Of a stretch of DNA of 64,000 nt, positions 7,860 to 16,131 are shown piece after piece (within the stretch, counting starts at the first letter, position 1; every line of letters begins with the position of its first letter). The translations under genes and the position numbers were made by a program. Source of the stretch: Fimbriiglobus ruber (GTDB lineage: Bacteria > Planctomycetota > Planctomycetia > Gemmatales > Gemmataceae); contig NZ_NIDE01000014.1 in NCBI RefSeq assembly GCF_002197845.1, forward strand, positions 682,001 through 746,000, given 5' to 3'. Under the pieces are notes generated by a model. The model was given only the letters and a program-made list of their open reading frames with translations, was not told the origin of the DNA and did no database searches.

Positions 7860-8745
7860 CGATTTGAGGCTATATCAAATAGAACTTTAAACTTCGCCTA
7901 CTGTGAACTGCTGATAATTGGGACGCCTCCCCCTTGTTCGAGGTCATTGACTTGCGATTAGGCCAGTACCCGCCGAAAGCAAAGAGATGGAAAAACCAGC
8001 CGCCGCCTTCTGGGTCTGGCTTTATTAAATAAAGCGAGCTTTCTTCTGCGGGTCCGTGGGCTTACTACCAACCACCCATCATTGGCTGATTCCGAGGTAA
8101 ACTGCCGCCCTCCTAAATGGACAAGGGGCATCAGTTAGCAGGATCAAATACAGGACGTGACTGGTACATTGTTCAAGCGCTGATCTAAAGAGGAAGAATC
8201 TTTCTTCTTTAGTCCTGGGGGTTGGGTACGCACTTTGACGACACTACGACCGATGTCAGAACAGTGGCAGCGATGCCATTACTATGACTATTATTTATAT
8301 GTTAATTCGTGTGGCGGCGTGCAGAGAATAAATCACCCCCGCTTGCTGTAAGCGACCAACTGACCAAGCGAGGGAACAAGTGAGAACACGACGAAAGCAA
8401 GCGATGGGAAGAGAGGAAATCATGCTTATAGATATGAGATTGATAGAATAATAAGAATTGCACTTGTGCTGGTTCCTATCCGTCGTTATGTTAAGCATAA
8501 CAAAACGGGCAAGCTCTGGACTCAAAAAGGACGATGTAGGTAAACCCCGGCCTAGCCCGAAACTAGGGGTCGGATTGGGCATGATGTCCAATCGTAACCG
8601 GCGAGGTGAATCCTCACGGTCATATGGCAGCTATCCGTTGTATCGGCCTGCTGCCGTCGGTGCGCCCGGGGAGTAATAGCCCCGGAGTCAAGAACCGACA
8701 GTCTTACCATCCCTATGTCGGGATGTGGACTGTCGGCTTTTTTAT
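7860..8745 (+). ncRNA. Candidate large structured non-coding RNA of the prophage
   Basis: About 890 bases in the prophage without a plausible gene but dense in hairpins. Examples are 8019-8035 (GCTTTAT/ATAAAGC), 8186-8211 (11-bp stem), 8262-8281 (7-bp stem capped by the GNRA tetraloop GCGA) and 8482-8498 (GTTATG/CATAAC). Further downstream are a CCTAG/CTAGG stem near 8550-8566, a GATTGG/CCAATC stem near 8573-8594, and CCGGGG/CCCCGG near 8667-8686. The stretch ends at a strong plus-strand terminator. Large ornate RNAs such as GOLLD and ROOL are known from phages and prophages. I can see structure, position and terminator but not a family match. The 5' end is a guess. Confidence 0.42.
8695..8743 (+). 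terminator. Rho-independent terminator ending the non-coding region
   Basis: A 9-bp outer stem (CCGACAGTC 8695-8703 with GACTGTCGG 8728-8736) encloses an inner CATCCC/GGGATG stem. CTTTTTT follows at 8737-8743. The T tract is only on the plus strand, so it ends transcription arriving from the gene-free stretch to the left. Confidence 0.8.
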
Positions 8746-8748
8746 TGT

Positions 8749-8776
8749 CGCAGTCCCATCCGTGGAGACTGCGATG
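8749..8776 (+). promoter_or_regulatory. Hairpin overlapping the ribosome-binding site of the 8774 gene
   Basis: CGCAGTC (8749-8755) pairs perfectly with GACTGCG (8767-8773), and the stem abuts the ATG at 8774. The likely Shine-Dalgarno GGAG (8764-8767) lies in the loop and its last base lies in the stem. This could limit translation initiation. No regulator is visible. Confidence 0.45.
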
Positions 8777-9433
8777 TCTAACGCCAAGAAGCCGGTTGCT
8801 GTTGCTCCGGTCGCCGAGCATGTTCCGCCGGTCATCCGGACGGCCCCGCAAACCGCCGATCCACTCGACCTGTCCCAATGGTCGGCCGAAGTAAGAACGC
8901 TCGCCTTGGCCGCAAAGCAAGCGTTCACGGCATGGTCGAGCAAGTCCGAATCCCTTCGTGCGGATGCCCTTCTTTCGGGTCAACGTCTCACCCTTCTGCA
9001 TCGTGCCGCCGATGCCGCCAAGCTGAAATGGAAGGACGTGTTGGCGACGATGGACATTCCCCAGCGAACGGCCACCGAACACGAAGCCTACGCAGCGATG
9101 TTCGACGGGGCGAAGACGAAACTTGCGGCGGTCGGTGGCGTGATTGAAAAGTTCTCCATCTCGGACGTGATCGGCATAGGTAAGGGCAAACTCGACCCGG
9201 CCGCCTTCAATGCCTTCGGCGTGCGACTGCCCAAGCCGGAAAAGGGCAAAGTCGAAAAGCTGAAAGAGAAAATCGAGAAGGCGCAAGAGGAACTAGACGA
9301 ACTGGAGCCGGACTCGACCAAGGAACCACGGCCGGAAGTCGAGGTCGTGAAGGTGCCCGTCGGGTCGATCATCCGCACCGCCGACGGGCGTGAAATCCGC
9401 ATCGAAAAAGCAATTACGGTCGTCCTCGAATAA
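8774..9433 (+). CDS. Phage protein of unknown function with C-terminal coiled coil
   Basis: A 219-residue protein; the ATG at 8774 follows the GGAG site and the terminator, so the longer upstream frame is rejected. The N-terminus is Pro/Ala/Val rich, the middle is helical (RTLALAAKQAFTAWSSKSESLRADALLSGQ), and residues about 155-180 form a Lys/Glu coiled coil. The last 25 residues (VPVGSIIRTADGREIRIEKAI) look like a small beta hairpin. No family is recognised. It is convergent with the recombinase and is one of only two plus-strand genes in this part of the prophage. Confidence 0.65.
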   Translation: MSNAKKPVAVAPVAEHVPPVIRTAPQTADPLDLSQWSAEVRTLALAAKQAFTAWSSKSESLRADALLSGQRLTLLHRAADAAKLKWKDVLATMDIPQRTATEHEAYAAMFDGAKTKLAAVGGVIEKFSISDVIGIGKGKLDPAAFNAFGVRLPKPEKGKVEKLKEKIEKAQEELDELEPDSTKEPRPEVEVVKVPVGSIIRTADGREIRIEKAITVVLE

Positions 9434-9484
9434 CAGCCTAATGGTCAACTCTGACTATCTCGATTGGGTGTCGTATTTTTTAAT

Positions 9485-9507
9485 CCCCTGGCATTGTTTT
9501 CCAGGGG
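9485..9507. terminator. Hairpin between convergent prophage genes
   Basis: CCCCTGG (9485-9491) and CCAGGGG (9501-9507) form a 7-bp stem with a 9-base loop in the 74-base gap between the plus-strand gene ending at 9433 and the recombinase ending at 9508. T-rich sequence lies on the plus-strand side only at a distance, so termination would be modest. It may serve both genes. Confidence 0.45.
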
Positions 9508-11220
9508 TCATACATTTGTTTTTTCAAAACGCTTCCAGTGTTCACGTCCACAGCATTCAGTGAAAAACGGAACCCATGCTTGCGCCACGTCCGGTTTTGA
9601 AAAATCAACGTCGTCTGATACGTCGCCCTGATCCTGCGTGTCCGTCTGCCAGCGAAAAAACATCGGTAGGGTTCGCTTCGGCATCTTGTGTTCTGTGCGG
9701 TAAAGCATCCTGACATGCCGTACTTTTGTACTGCCCACGAAATGTATCTGGCAGTGAGCAATCTGCCGTATGCCGTCCCGCACGAACACACAATAAATCT
9801 TCTCAACTACTCGCCGCAACGCTGTCCGTAACCGCATCCGTGCTGTCTCTTGGTCCTTTGCAGAGTCAATCGACCAGCAAAGGGATTGGCATTCTCCCCA
9901 CTGCTCGGATTGGACGTTCTCGGCTCGTCTGCGTGCTTCGGTCAGTCGTTCGCTCAACTCTCGTTTCTTGGTCTCCAATCGCTTTGCTGCGTTCACCAGT
10001 ACCCCGACGGTTTCACCTCGGACTAGCTGTTCCTCAATCGCTGCCAACTGCGTTTCGATGTCTGCGTATTGGGCGGCCAGAGATGTTACCTCTTGTTCGG
10101 CTTGATCGTGCTGCGGTAACACTTCCTTCGGGTCGATTTCACGAAGGCTTTCGAGTATCCCCGTTTCAAAGGGGACGACGGGGAATGAGACGTATTCGGC
10201 CTGTCCCGCCATCGCCAAAGAGTTGACATAACGGGCAAATTTGCTGTTCGTTCGCTTGTCGGTGAAAAATTTAAACTCGATGCGGTCGTGATCGGGAGCA
10301 TTCACCAGCAGGGATTGGAACAGATTGACCCCGTGTTTCGTCTTCGGCTTGCGACCGGGAGAGCGTCGTTTCAATCCGTCTTGAACCCTGGCAAATAGTC
10401 CCGGCTCGATGACTGGTGTGAAATAATTCTCGATGGGGACGCCTAACGGCTTACCCTCTCGACACGGTTGGAATTCTCCGATGACTGCCCGATTGGTGAG
10501 AATCCGGCCGATGTAAGACATATTCCAGGTCTTACCGCCACCGAACGGTTCGTGCCCCGCCTCTTTAAGCTTTGCGATGATTTTTGTGATACCGTACCCG
10601 TCGGATGATAGCTCAAACATAAGTTTTACAGCGGCGGCCCTGTCTGTAATCGGCTCATAGGAGTCGCCAACTTTGCGGAGCCATCGAGGGCAATTTGCTG
10701 TTTGGGCTTTGCCGCTTCGGGCCTCATTCCATTTCTCTTCCCAGGCTTCGCCGACCCGTACCGATTTGACTTTGCTTTCAGTGTTCGCTCGGCTCATTTC
10801 CATGATGCCAATTATCAAACGCATCGCATCGACGGGTTTTTGATAAATAACCTCTACGGGCAGGAGTTGGACGACTCGAATACCGGCATTCGTCAGGGAA
10901 AGGAGTAATTGAAGCGCCTCGTCTACATCTTCCCGAGAAAGCCGGTCGAGAGATTCGACTATGAACCAACTTTGCGGCCGGATTTTGCCCGTCTGGACCA
11001 GTGCTAGGAATTGCCCGAGTGCGTGCTTATCGTTCCGGTTCTGGCCTCGGAACGATTTGACGCCACGGTCGATGAGTTTTATTTTGTTGTCGAGTTCTAG
11101 ACCGTGCCGCTTTACAAATGCGTCCCGCATGGCCGTTTGCCTGCGGATCGTATCCCCTTCCTCTTGGTCGATGGTAGAGAACCGCATGTAGGAGTAAGCT
11201 AGGTCCGGGGTCGCCGTCAT
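9508..11220 (-). CDS. Large serine recombinase, prophage integrase
   Basis: A 570-residue serine integrase. The resolvase domain (about residues 1-170) shows the catalytic Ser15 in YMRFSTIDQEE, the ESLDRLSRE segment and the SRANTESKVKSVRV end of the domain. The recombinase domain follows (PRWLRKVGDSYEPI to NYFTPVIEPGLFARVQ), then a long coiled coil (about 380-450, EQEVTSLAAQYADIETQLAAIEE). The zinc-ribbon position, normally with two CxxC pairs, reads LFQSLLVNAPDHDR and has no Cys pair, which is unusual. It sits at the very end of the prophage next to a severed host SDR gene, as expected for the enzyme that integrated it. Confidence 0.92.
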   Translation of the reverse strand: MTATPDLAYSYMRFSTIDQEEGDTIRRQTAMRDAFVKRHGLELDNKIKLIDRGVKSFRGQNRNDKHALGQFLALVQTGKIRPQSWFIVESLDRLSREDVDEALQLLLSLTNAGIRVVQLLPVEVIYQKPVDAMRLIIGIMEMSRANTESKVKSVRVGEAWEEKWNEARSGKAQTANCPRWLRKVGDSYEPITDRAAAVKLMFELSSDGYGITKIIAKLKEAGHEPFGGGKTWNMSYIGRILTNRAVIGEFQPCREGKPLGVPIENYFTPVIEPGLFARVQDGLKRRSPGRKPKTKHGVNLFQSLLVNAPDHDRIEFKFFTDKRTNSKFARYVNSLAMAGQAEYVSFPVVPFETGILESLREIDPKEVLPQHDQAEQEVTSLAAQYADIETQLAAIEEQLVRGETVGVLVNAAKRLETKKRELSERLTEARRRAENVQSEQWGECQSLCWSIDSAKDQETARMRLRTALRRVVEKIYCVFVRDGIRQIAHCQIHFVGSTKVRHVRMLYRTEHKMPKRTLPMFFRWQTDTQDQGDVSDDVDFSKPDVAQAWVPFFTECCGREHWKRFEKTNV

Positions 11221-11292
11221 CTCGAAACCCTCTCGTATGGTTCCGATTGTAGGGGCGATTGCTTATCTGGTCCATACCTTTTTATCCCAGAA
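11221..11292. other. Right prophage attachment site region
   Basis: Between the recombinase start (11220) and the point where the SDR C-terminus becomes recognisable (EMN..., from about 11290). The crossover must lie in this interval, probably near 11266-11290, because the SDR-like frame continues upstream only into sequence that does not look like the family. The core cannot be set without the left end of the prophage. Confidence 0.6.
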
Positions 11293-11472
11293 ATGAACAT
11301 CCCGGTGAAGGACGATCCGAAGTTCCAGGCGTCAATCCTGGGAGCGGTAGCCCTCGGCCGGTGGGGGGAGATCCACGAGATCCAGGGCGCCGCAATCTAC
11401 CTGGCGAGCGCCGCCGCGGGCTTCACCACCGGCAGCATGCTCACCGTCGACGGCGGGTGGACGGCGGCGTGA
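11293..11472 (+). pseudogene. C-terminal fragment of a short-chain dehydrogenase (SDR) gene split by the prophage
   Basis: 59 codons that match the end of SDR-family oxidoreductases. The segment runs from MNIPVKDDPKF through LGRWGEIHEIQGAAIYLAS to FTTGSMLTVDGGW and ends in a normal stop. The Rossmann N-terminus and the catalytic Tyr-x-x-x-Lys part are missing because the prophage lies there. The remaining part of the gene should be at the other end of the prophage, outside the window. This fragment cannot be a functional dehydrogenase on its own. Confidence 0.82.
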
Positions 11473-11487
11473 GCAGGGGGGCAACCG

Positions 11488-12118
11488 ATGACCGAGGAAG
11501 AGTGGCTTGCGGCGACCGACCCAACCTCAATGCTGGAATTCCTCCGTGGGAAGACCAGTGATCGGAAGCTCCGGTTGTTCATGTGCGTGATCGGCCGGCG
11601 CACGCATCTGGAAGTGGGGATGGATGGTCTTCGTGAAGCGATGGACGAGATCGAGGCTTACGCCGATGGGTTGATAGATCACGATACCATGACCTCCGGA
11701 GCCGCGCGCCATCGCTCTCCCCATCCGGCAACTCAACCTGTTCCAGATACATACGCGGACAATGATCTATTGGGCAATCAAGCCGGATGCGTCGTCGGTA
11801 CTCGTTGCGGCTTACATGGCCCTCAAGACCTTTTCGTCAGACAAGGAGATGGTCCAAGAAAAGACTGCGCAATTGCTTCGCGACATTTTCGGTACCCCTT
11901 TCCGGCCCGTTACCCTTATCCCCGCGTGGCTCACACCTACCGTCGTTGCCCTCACTACCGGCATCTACACCGACCGCGCCTTCGACCGCCTGCCCATCCT
12001 CGCGGACGCCCTCCAGGACGCCGGCTGCGACAACGATGACATCCTCGCCCACTGCCGGGGCGACGGGCCGCACGTCCGCGGGTGCTGGGTCGTCGACGCC
12101 CTCTTAGCCAAAGAGTGA
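11488..12118 (+). pseudogene. Frameshifted Gemmataceae-type hypothetical gene
   Basis: The first frame reads MTEEEWLAATDPTSMLEFLRGK, an opening I recognise from a gene family very common in Gemmata relatives, and then degrades after about codon 68. The family's C-terminal half (AQLLRDIFGTPFRPVTLIPAW and DRLPILADALQDAGC, ending RGCWVVDALLAKE) appears in another frame from about 11700 to 12118. A single frameshift near 11690-11760 therefore splits the gene. Its function is unknown in intact relatives too. Confidence 0.65.
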
Positions 12119-12134
12119 CAGCTTCTCACGCTAC

Positions 12135-12278
12135 TTGGAGTGCGGCGCTATACCGCCGCTTCTGTTTTTCTGGCCCGAGAAACCCGACCGAACCAACACG
12201 GATATGGGAACAGCGGCCGGCTTGTGGCCCGGGGGCCGAATACCAAAACGAAAGCGGCGGTAAAGCGCCGCACTCCAA
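12135..12278. repeat. 144-bp element with 27-bp terminal inverted repeats
   Basis: TTGGAGTGCGGCGCTATACC... at 12135-12161 and its complement at 12252-12278 differ at one base in 27. The interior has no gene. It looks like a non-autonomous palindromic intergenic element (MITE- or REP-like). Confidence 0.7.
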
Positions 12279-12403
12279 ATGGCCGCCCCACACCATTTGC
12301 AGCACTCTACGTGGGAAGCCGGTCGGACTGTGTGCCCGCAGGTTGCGCACATTCACTTCGTCCCGCAGGGCGCCATGTCGTCTTGCGTTTTAGCCCGATG
12401 GCA

Positions 12404-12475
12404 AGTATCAGACGGTCGAGTTCGATGAGTCCTACTTCGGCAAGAAGGATCTCCGCTCGCGCGGCGCGATCCGGT
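12404..12475 (+). pseudogene. Possible transposase remnant
   Basis: A short stretch reads KYQTVEFDESYFGKKDLRSR, which resembles the VEVDESYFGG motif around the first catalytic Asp of IS1595/IS1016-type DDE transposases. No flanking transposase sequence is readable in frame, and there are no recognisable ends. A chance match is possible. Confidence 0.28.
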
Positions 12476-12569
12476 GGGTTCCTGCGGACACGACTCCACG
12501 AGCCAATCCCGCCTCCTTCTTCCGACATTGCCGGCATGGTTGCGAGCTGAAGACCGAAGGAGGGCGGTG

Positions 12570-13814
12570 GTGCGGAGCAATCGCGTCGGGCGCTATCTCG
12601 CCTGCGGCGGCGTGTTCGTCGTCGCGCTCCTCTGCTCCTGCCAGGTGGCCGAGTTGCGGGACAAATGGGGCGTGTACGTGGGCGACCACCCCATGAGCGG
12701 CAAGACGATGCGGAATCTCGACGGTGTGACATCCGTAGGTTATACGCCCGACGGTGGGCGGGTGCTCGTCGGTGGTTATCGCGTGGTACCGTGGGATCAC
12801 CTCGAATGGGCCTTCGTCTTCGACGCGTCCACGTTTCAGGAGTTGTTCAGCCCGCCCCCGCCGCGGCCGGACGACAAGCTATACAGATCCCGCGCAAATC
12901 GTGTCGTGGTAGACCCGCAAAATCGGTTCATCATCACGGCTGGCATTCAGACGCAGCAAGTTTACAGATCTCCTTCTTTGTGCATACTTGGGATAACGGG
13001 CATGGGGCAGGGTCAGAGCTTCGGTGAAATAAAAGTTTGGGACGCCAAGACGTTTCAACTCGTCCACAACTTGCGCGGGCCGGCACAACAGTTTTGCGAT
13101 GTGGCGGTTTCCCCCGACGGGAAGATGCTGGCCGCCGTCAATTCGACGAACGGTCTGTTGGACTCTCCTGGGGCACAAACGATATGGTTTTGGAATCTCG
13201 ATTCGGGGAAGTTGGTGACTTCGTTTCACGGGCATAAACATCTGGAAACCGAGCCCGACAAACCACCGCATTGGGGCGGCGTCATTACCACGGCGGTCGC
13301 CTTCTCGCCGGACGGAAGGACGGTCGTGACGGCCGGGCACGACGGCCGTATTTGCTTGTGGGATGCCGCGAACGAGTTCCACGAACTCGACGGTTTCGAG
13401 GCGCACACGAGTGGCGTGGCACGCCTCGCATACTTCCCGGACGGTCGACATCTCGCTTCGGCCAGCGACGACGGCACGGCCGTGATCTGGGATCTGAAAA
13501 CGCGAAAACCCGCCCACACGCTTCTACTCAAAAATCGCGGCCCGTTGCTGGTGGACGTGGCGGTGTCACCGGACGGGAAGACCCTGGCCACGGCCGACAA
13601 CGTCGAAGTCCGGCTATGGGACGCCGCGACCGGGACGGCTGTGGAAACCCTCTCCTTGCCGTACCCGGCGCCGAGTTGCGTCGCCTTCTCGCCCGACGGC
13701 AAATACTTGGCCATCGGGTTCGATAGCCTCTTCACCAAGAAAAACGGTGGCGGCTCCGACGGCGTCATCCAGTGGGTACTCGCAGACCACAAGCTCCGTG
13801 AGCCTACGAAGTGA
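12570..13814 (+). CDS. Secreted or membrane-anchored WD40 repeat protein
   Basis: A protein of about 414 residues. The chosen GTG start (12570) gives an N-terminal signal-like segment, YLACGGVFVVALLCSCQV, whose Cys residues suggest a lipoprotein or membrane anchor. The longer upstream frame adds no sensible sequence. The body is a beta-propeller of WD40 repeats, seen as VAFSPDGRTVVTAGHDGRICLWD, VAVSPDGKTLATADNVEVRLWD, DGTAVIWDLKTRK and others, about six blades. A gap region (CILGITGMGQGQSFGEIKVWD) interrupts one blade. WD40 proteins are scaffolds; no partner can be inferred here. Confidence 0.85.
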   Translation: MRSNRVGRYLACGGVFVVALLCSCQVAELRDKWGVYVGDHPMSGKTMRNLDGVTSVGYTPDGGRVLVGGYRVVPWDHLEWAFVFDASTFQELFSPPPPRPDDKLYRSRANRVVVDPQNRFIITAGIQTQQVYRSPSLCILGITGMGQGQSFGEIKVWDAKTFQLVHNLRGPAQQFCDVAVSPDGKMLAAVNSTNGLLDSPGAQTIWFWNLDSGKLVTSFHGHKHLETEPDKPPHWGGVITTAVAFSPDGRTVVTAGHDGRICLWDAANEFHELDGFEAHTSGVARLAYFPDGRHLASASDDGTAVIWDLKTRKPAHTLLLKNRGPLLVDVAVSPDGKTLATADNVEVRLWDAATGTAVETLSLPYPAPSCVAFSPDGKYLAIGFDSLFTKKNGGGSDGVIQWVLADHKLREPTK

Positions 13815-13871
13815 CGTGAACTCACTCTGCCCCAATTCGATCAAATAGTAACCATAGCGGATACGAAAAAG

Positions 13872-13895
13872 GGCCCCGGGGAGCTCCCCGGGGCC
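13872..13895 (-). terminator. Perfect palindrome with T tract, terminator of the sigma factor gene
   Basis: A 24-base perfect palindrome, GGCCCCGGGGAG and its complement, followed on the minus strand by CTTTTTCG. It lies between the convergent WD40 and sigma factor genes and best serves the minus-strand sigma gene. Confidence 0.75.
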
Positions 13896-13922
13896 GCGCG
13901 GTTTAAGGTTTATCGAAACACG

Positions 13923-14546
13923 TTACACGCCGACGAGTTCGCGGTCCTTCCGCTTGGCCCGCCGCTCGGTCGCCGGGAATTCGCCGGTGTCGAAGTCCCC
14001 GCCGCCCGAGCCGACGAGGACATCCTTCAGCCGCGCCCGGGCGACGAACAGCCGCCGCTTGATCGTCCCGACCGGGGCCTCGAACTCCCGGGCCATCTGC
14101 TTCAGGCTCCGGCCCCGGAGGTAGAACGCCTCCAGGGTCGCCCGGTCCTCGGGCTTCAACCGGGTCAGCCCGGCGTGGAGCTGGGCCTTGGCCTCGGTCA
14201 GTTCCAGGTTCTCGGCCGGCCCCTTGCCCCCGCTCGCGACCGCGTCCAGCATTTCCGGCTCGGTCCCGAACAGCGGCCCCTTGCGGGTCAGCCGGTTGAT
14301 CGCCATCCGGGCGGTGATCCGCCGCAACCAGCCGGCGAAGCACCGGGCGTCCCGGAGCTGCGGGAGCTTCTTCATCGCGTGAACGAAGACCTCCTGGGCC
14401 AACTCCTGGGCTTCCAACGGGTTCCGCACCCGCGCCAGGGCCATCGCGTACACGCTGCTCTGGAACCGGGTGACCAGTTCCCCGTACGCCTGCCGGTCGC
14501 CCAACTTGGCCTTGTCGACAAGGATCGTGATTTCAGTCCAGCTCAT
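13923..14546 (-). CDS. ECF-type RNA polymerase sigma factor
   Basis: A 207-residue sigma-70 family factor. Region 2 is visible as YGELVTRFQSSVYAMALARV and AQELAQEVFVHAMKKLPQL, then CFAGWLRRITARMAINRL. Region 4 is LKPEDRATLEAFYLRGRSLKQ with the helix-turn-helix EFEAPVGTIKRRLFVARARL. The ATG at 14546 gives the standard family N-terminus (MSWTEITILVDKAKLGDRQA); the longer upstream frame is not sigma-like. No anti-sigma gene is adjacent, so its control is not visible. A C-terminal basic tail of about 25 residues follows region 4. Confidence 0.9.
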   Translation of the reverse strand: MSWTEITILVDKAKLGDRQAYGELVTRFQSSVYAMALARVRNPLEAQELAQEVFVHAMKKLPQLRDARCFAGWLRRITARMAINRLTRKGPLFGTEPEMLDAVASGGKGPAENLELTEAKAQLHAGLTRLKPEDRATLEAFYLRGRSLKQMAREFEAPVGTIKRRLFVARARLKDVLVGSGGGDFDTGEFPATERRAKRKDRELVGV

Positions 14547-15063
14547 GGTCCCGTGTGTCCTGTCCGATCCGGGTTCCCGTCTGTGTTCGACTACCGGACA
14601 CGCAACACCGGTCGGAACGGGCCGCCCGCCCCGGATCAGGGCTAGGGGGGAGGCAACGGTTCCGGGTCCGGGCGGGGCCGCACGGGTCGCCGACACGCAC
14701 GACCGGACTCCGTCCGGGTTGGTGCGAACACGTCGGCAGACTCCGGCGGGGTTATCCCGCGGCGGGTCGGCAGGGTTGGCCTTGGGTACGGACGGGCCGG
14801 GACGAGAGTGACTCGGGACGGTCACGCGGGAACGACTGGGTGCGGGACACCCGTCTGTTCCGGGGGCGTGAATGGAACCCCGAGACCGCAAGTTCGTGGC
14901 GCGGTCCGACTTCGGGCACAGTGACGAAAAACGATTGATTGACTCTGGCTGGTAACGGCCGACAGCTAACGCAAGTCACGCACGGTCAAACATCTGAGCC
15001 GGGACGGAGCCCGGGCGCCGAAGCAGACGGTATTGCGGTTGTTGCGTAGAGCCGGTCGTCACC
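14547..15063. other. Gene-free stretch upstream of the sigma factor
   Basis: About 517 GC-rich bases with open frames on both strands but no credible protein, repeat or RNA. It must contain the sigma factor promoter. I see nothing else to report. Confidence 0.5.
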
Positions 15064-15630
15064 TCACTTTGCGGCCGCCGCGGCCGGATTCGCTGTCCGG
15101 TGCCAACCGATAACCGGTTTGGCATCTCGACCCCGTTTGTCGACCTGTTGACGGACGGGCGATTGGCAGTCGCGACCGATCCGACTTTGGTACGCACGGA
15201 GTCCCGGATAGCTGGTCCGGCTCGCCCCCGCGACCGGCCAGACTGCCGCGAATAGGGCTGTCGCCGTATTCGTGGTGGGTCTGGTTCGCGGGTTCGTCCT
15301 GGTCGTGTCCGAGTCGCCGTAAACGGCGAACACGGGTGACGCGTGACGATGGCAAACCTTGGTGCCAGAGTGACTTCCGACCGAACTGGCCGGCATCCGG
15401 GACGGTGGTAACGACATCATGGTCATGTCGGCTTCCTCCCGTCCGGACCGAACCTGGGGTTCGCGTTCCGGAAGTCGGGGCAACGGGAATTGCCCCAGGG
15501 ACAGGAAAGTCGCCGGATTGATGTCGATGTCCGTCGCGAACCCCGAACCGATGCAATCGGCCGGGGCCGGCAGCTTGACGCTTACCAGCACGGTCTTCAG
15601 CACCAGGTTGTTCAGGTTCTTGACGGCCAT
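15064..15630 (-). CDS. Hypothetical protein, possibly planctomycete-specific
   Basis: A 188-residue frame starting MAVKNLNNLVLKTVLVSVKL, with a good ribosome-binding site (GGAGG, six bases before the ATG). The first 50 residues look like a real protein (LPAPADCIGSGFATDIDINP). The remainder is Arg/Ser/Thr/Pro rich and less convincing, so the true product may be shorter or the 3' part shifted. No domain is recognised. Confidence 0.45.
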   Translation of the reverse strand: MAVKNLNNLVLKTVLVSVKLPAPADCIGSGFATDIDINPATFLSLGQFPLPRLPEREPQVRSGREEADMTMMSLPPSRMPASSVGSHSGTKVCHRHASPVFAVYGDSDTTRTNPRTRPTTNTATALFAAVWPVAGASRTSYPGLRAYQSRIGRDCQSPVRQQVDKRGRDAKPVIGWHRTANPAAAAAK

Positions 15631-16131
15631 CGGACACCTCCGGACGACACACAATGAGCAGGCGAACGAGTCGCCCACGGATAAGGAACTATGCGGACAT
15701 AAAACCTTGCAAAGAAATCAAGGAACTCTCACTCCGAAAAACGAATACCGGGAGCGGACAAGCGTCCGTTCCCGTACACCTTCTTTATACTCTCTCTTCG
15801 TCCTGAACTCGACAATCTTTTCCACTTTTCTCGGCAAAAAGCAGGTTTCGTTTCCACGAACCCGCTCGCGTCGACACACATCAGACGGGGGTGTCCGGGG
15901 GGTGGTTCGCGCGGTTCGGATATTTTTTTCCCTTTTTTCCCCCACCTCGGGCGTTCCAAAATCGACCGGCCTCCCTCGACCTGCCCGATTGCAGTCTCCC
16001 GGGCTCGCCTTTTCGGCGGGAGTTCTGCCACAAGATCTTGTTATGATTGCGGATAGGCTGACTTGACTCTGTAGATGGTCATCGCGACACGGTCCCGGGA
16101 GCCATGCCCTATATGGCTACTGCATGCCCGA
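15631..16131. other. Gene-free stretch with repeat-like A/T tracts
   Basis: No credible gene. Near 15925-15955 a run of T6-C3-T6-C5 is the complement of the GGGGG-A-GG-A tract found twice in the 60.5-61.0 kb repeat, suggesting the same dispersed repeat family. Confidence 0.45.

Noticed and set aside
7860-8745. tRNA genes or a group I intron in the prophage gap
   Set aside because: No cloverleaf with a proper T arm and anticodon arm could be assembled, and no conserved intron core was recognised. General structured RNA remains the better reading.
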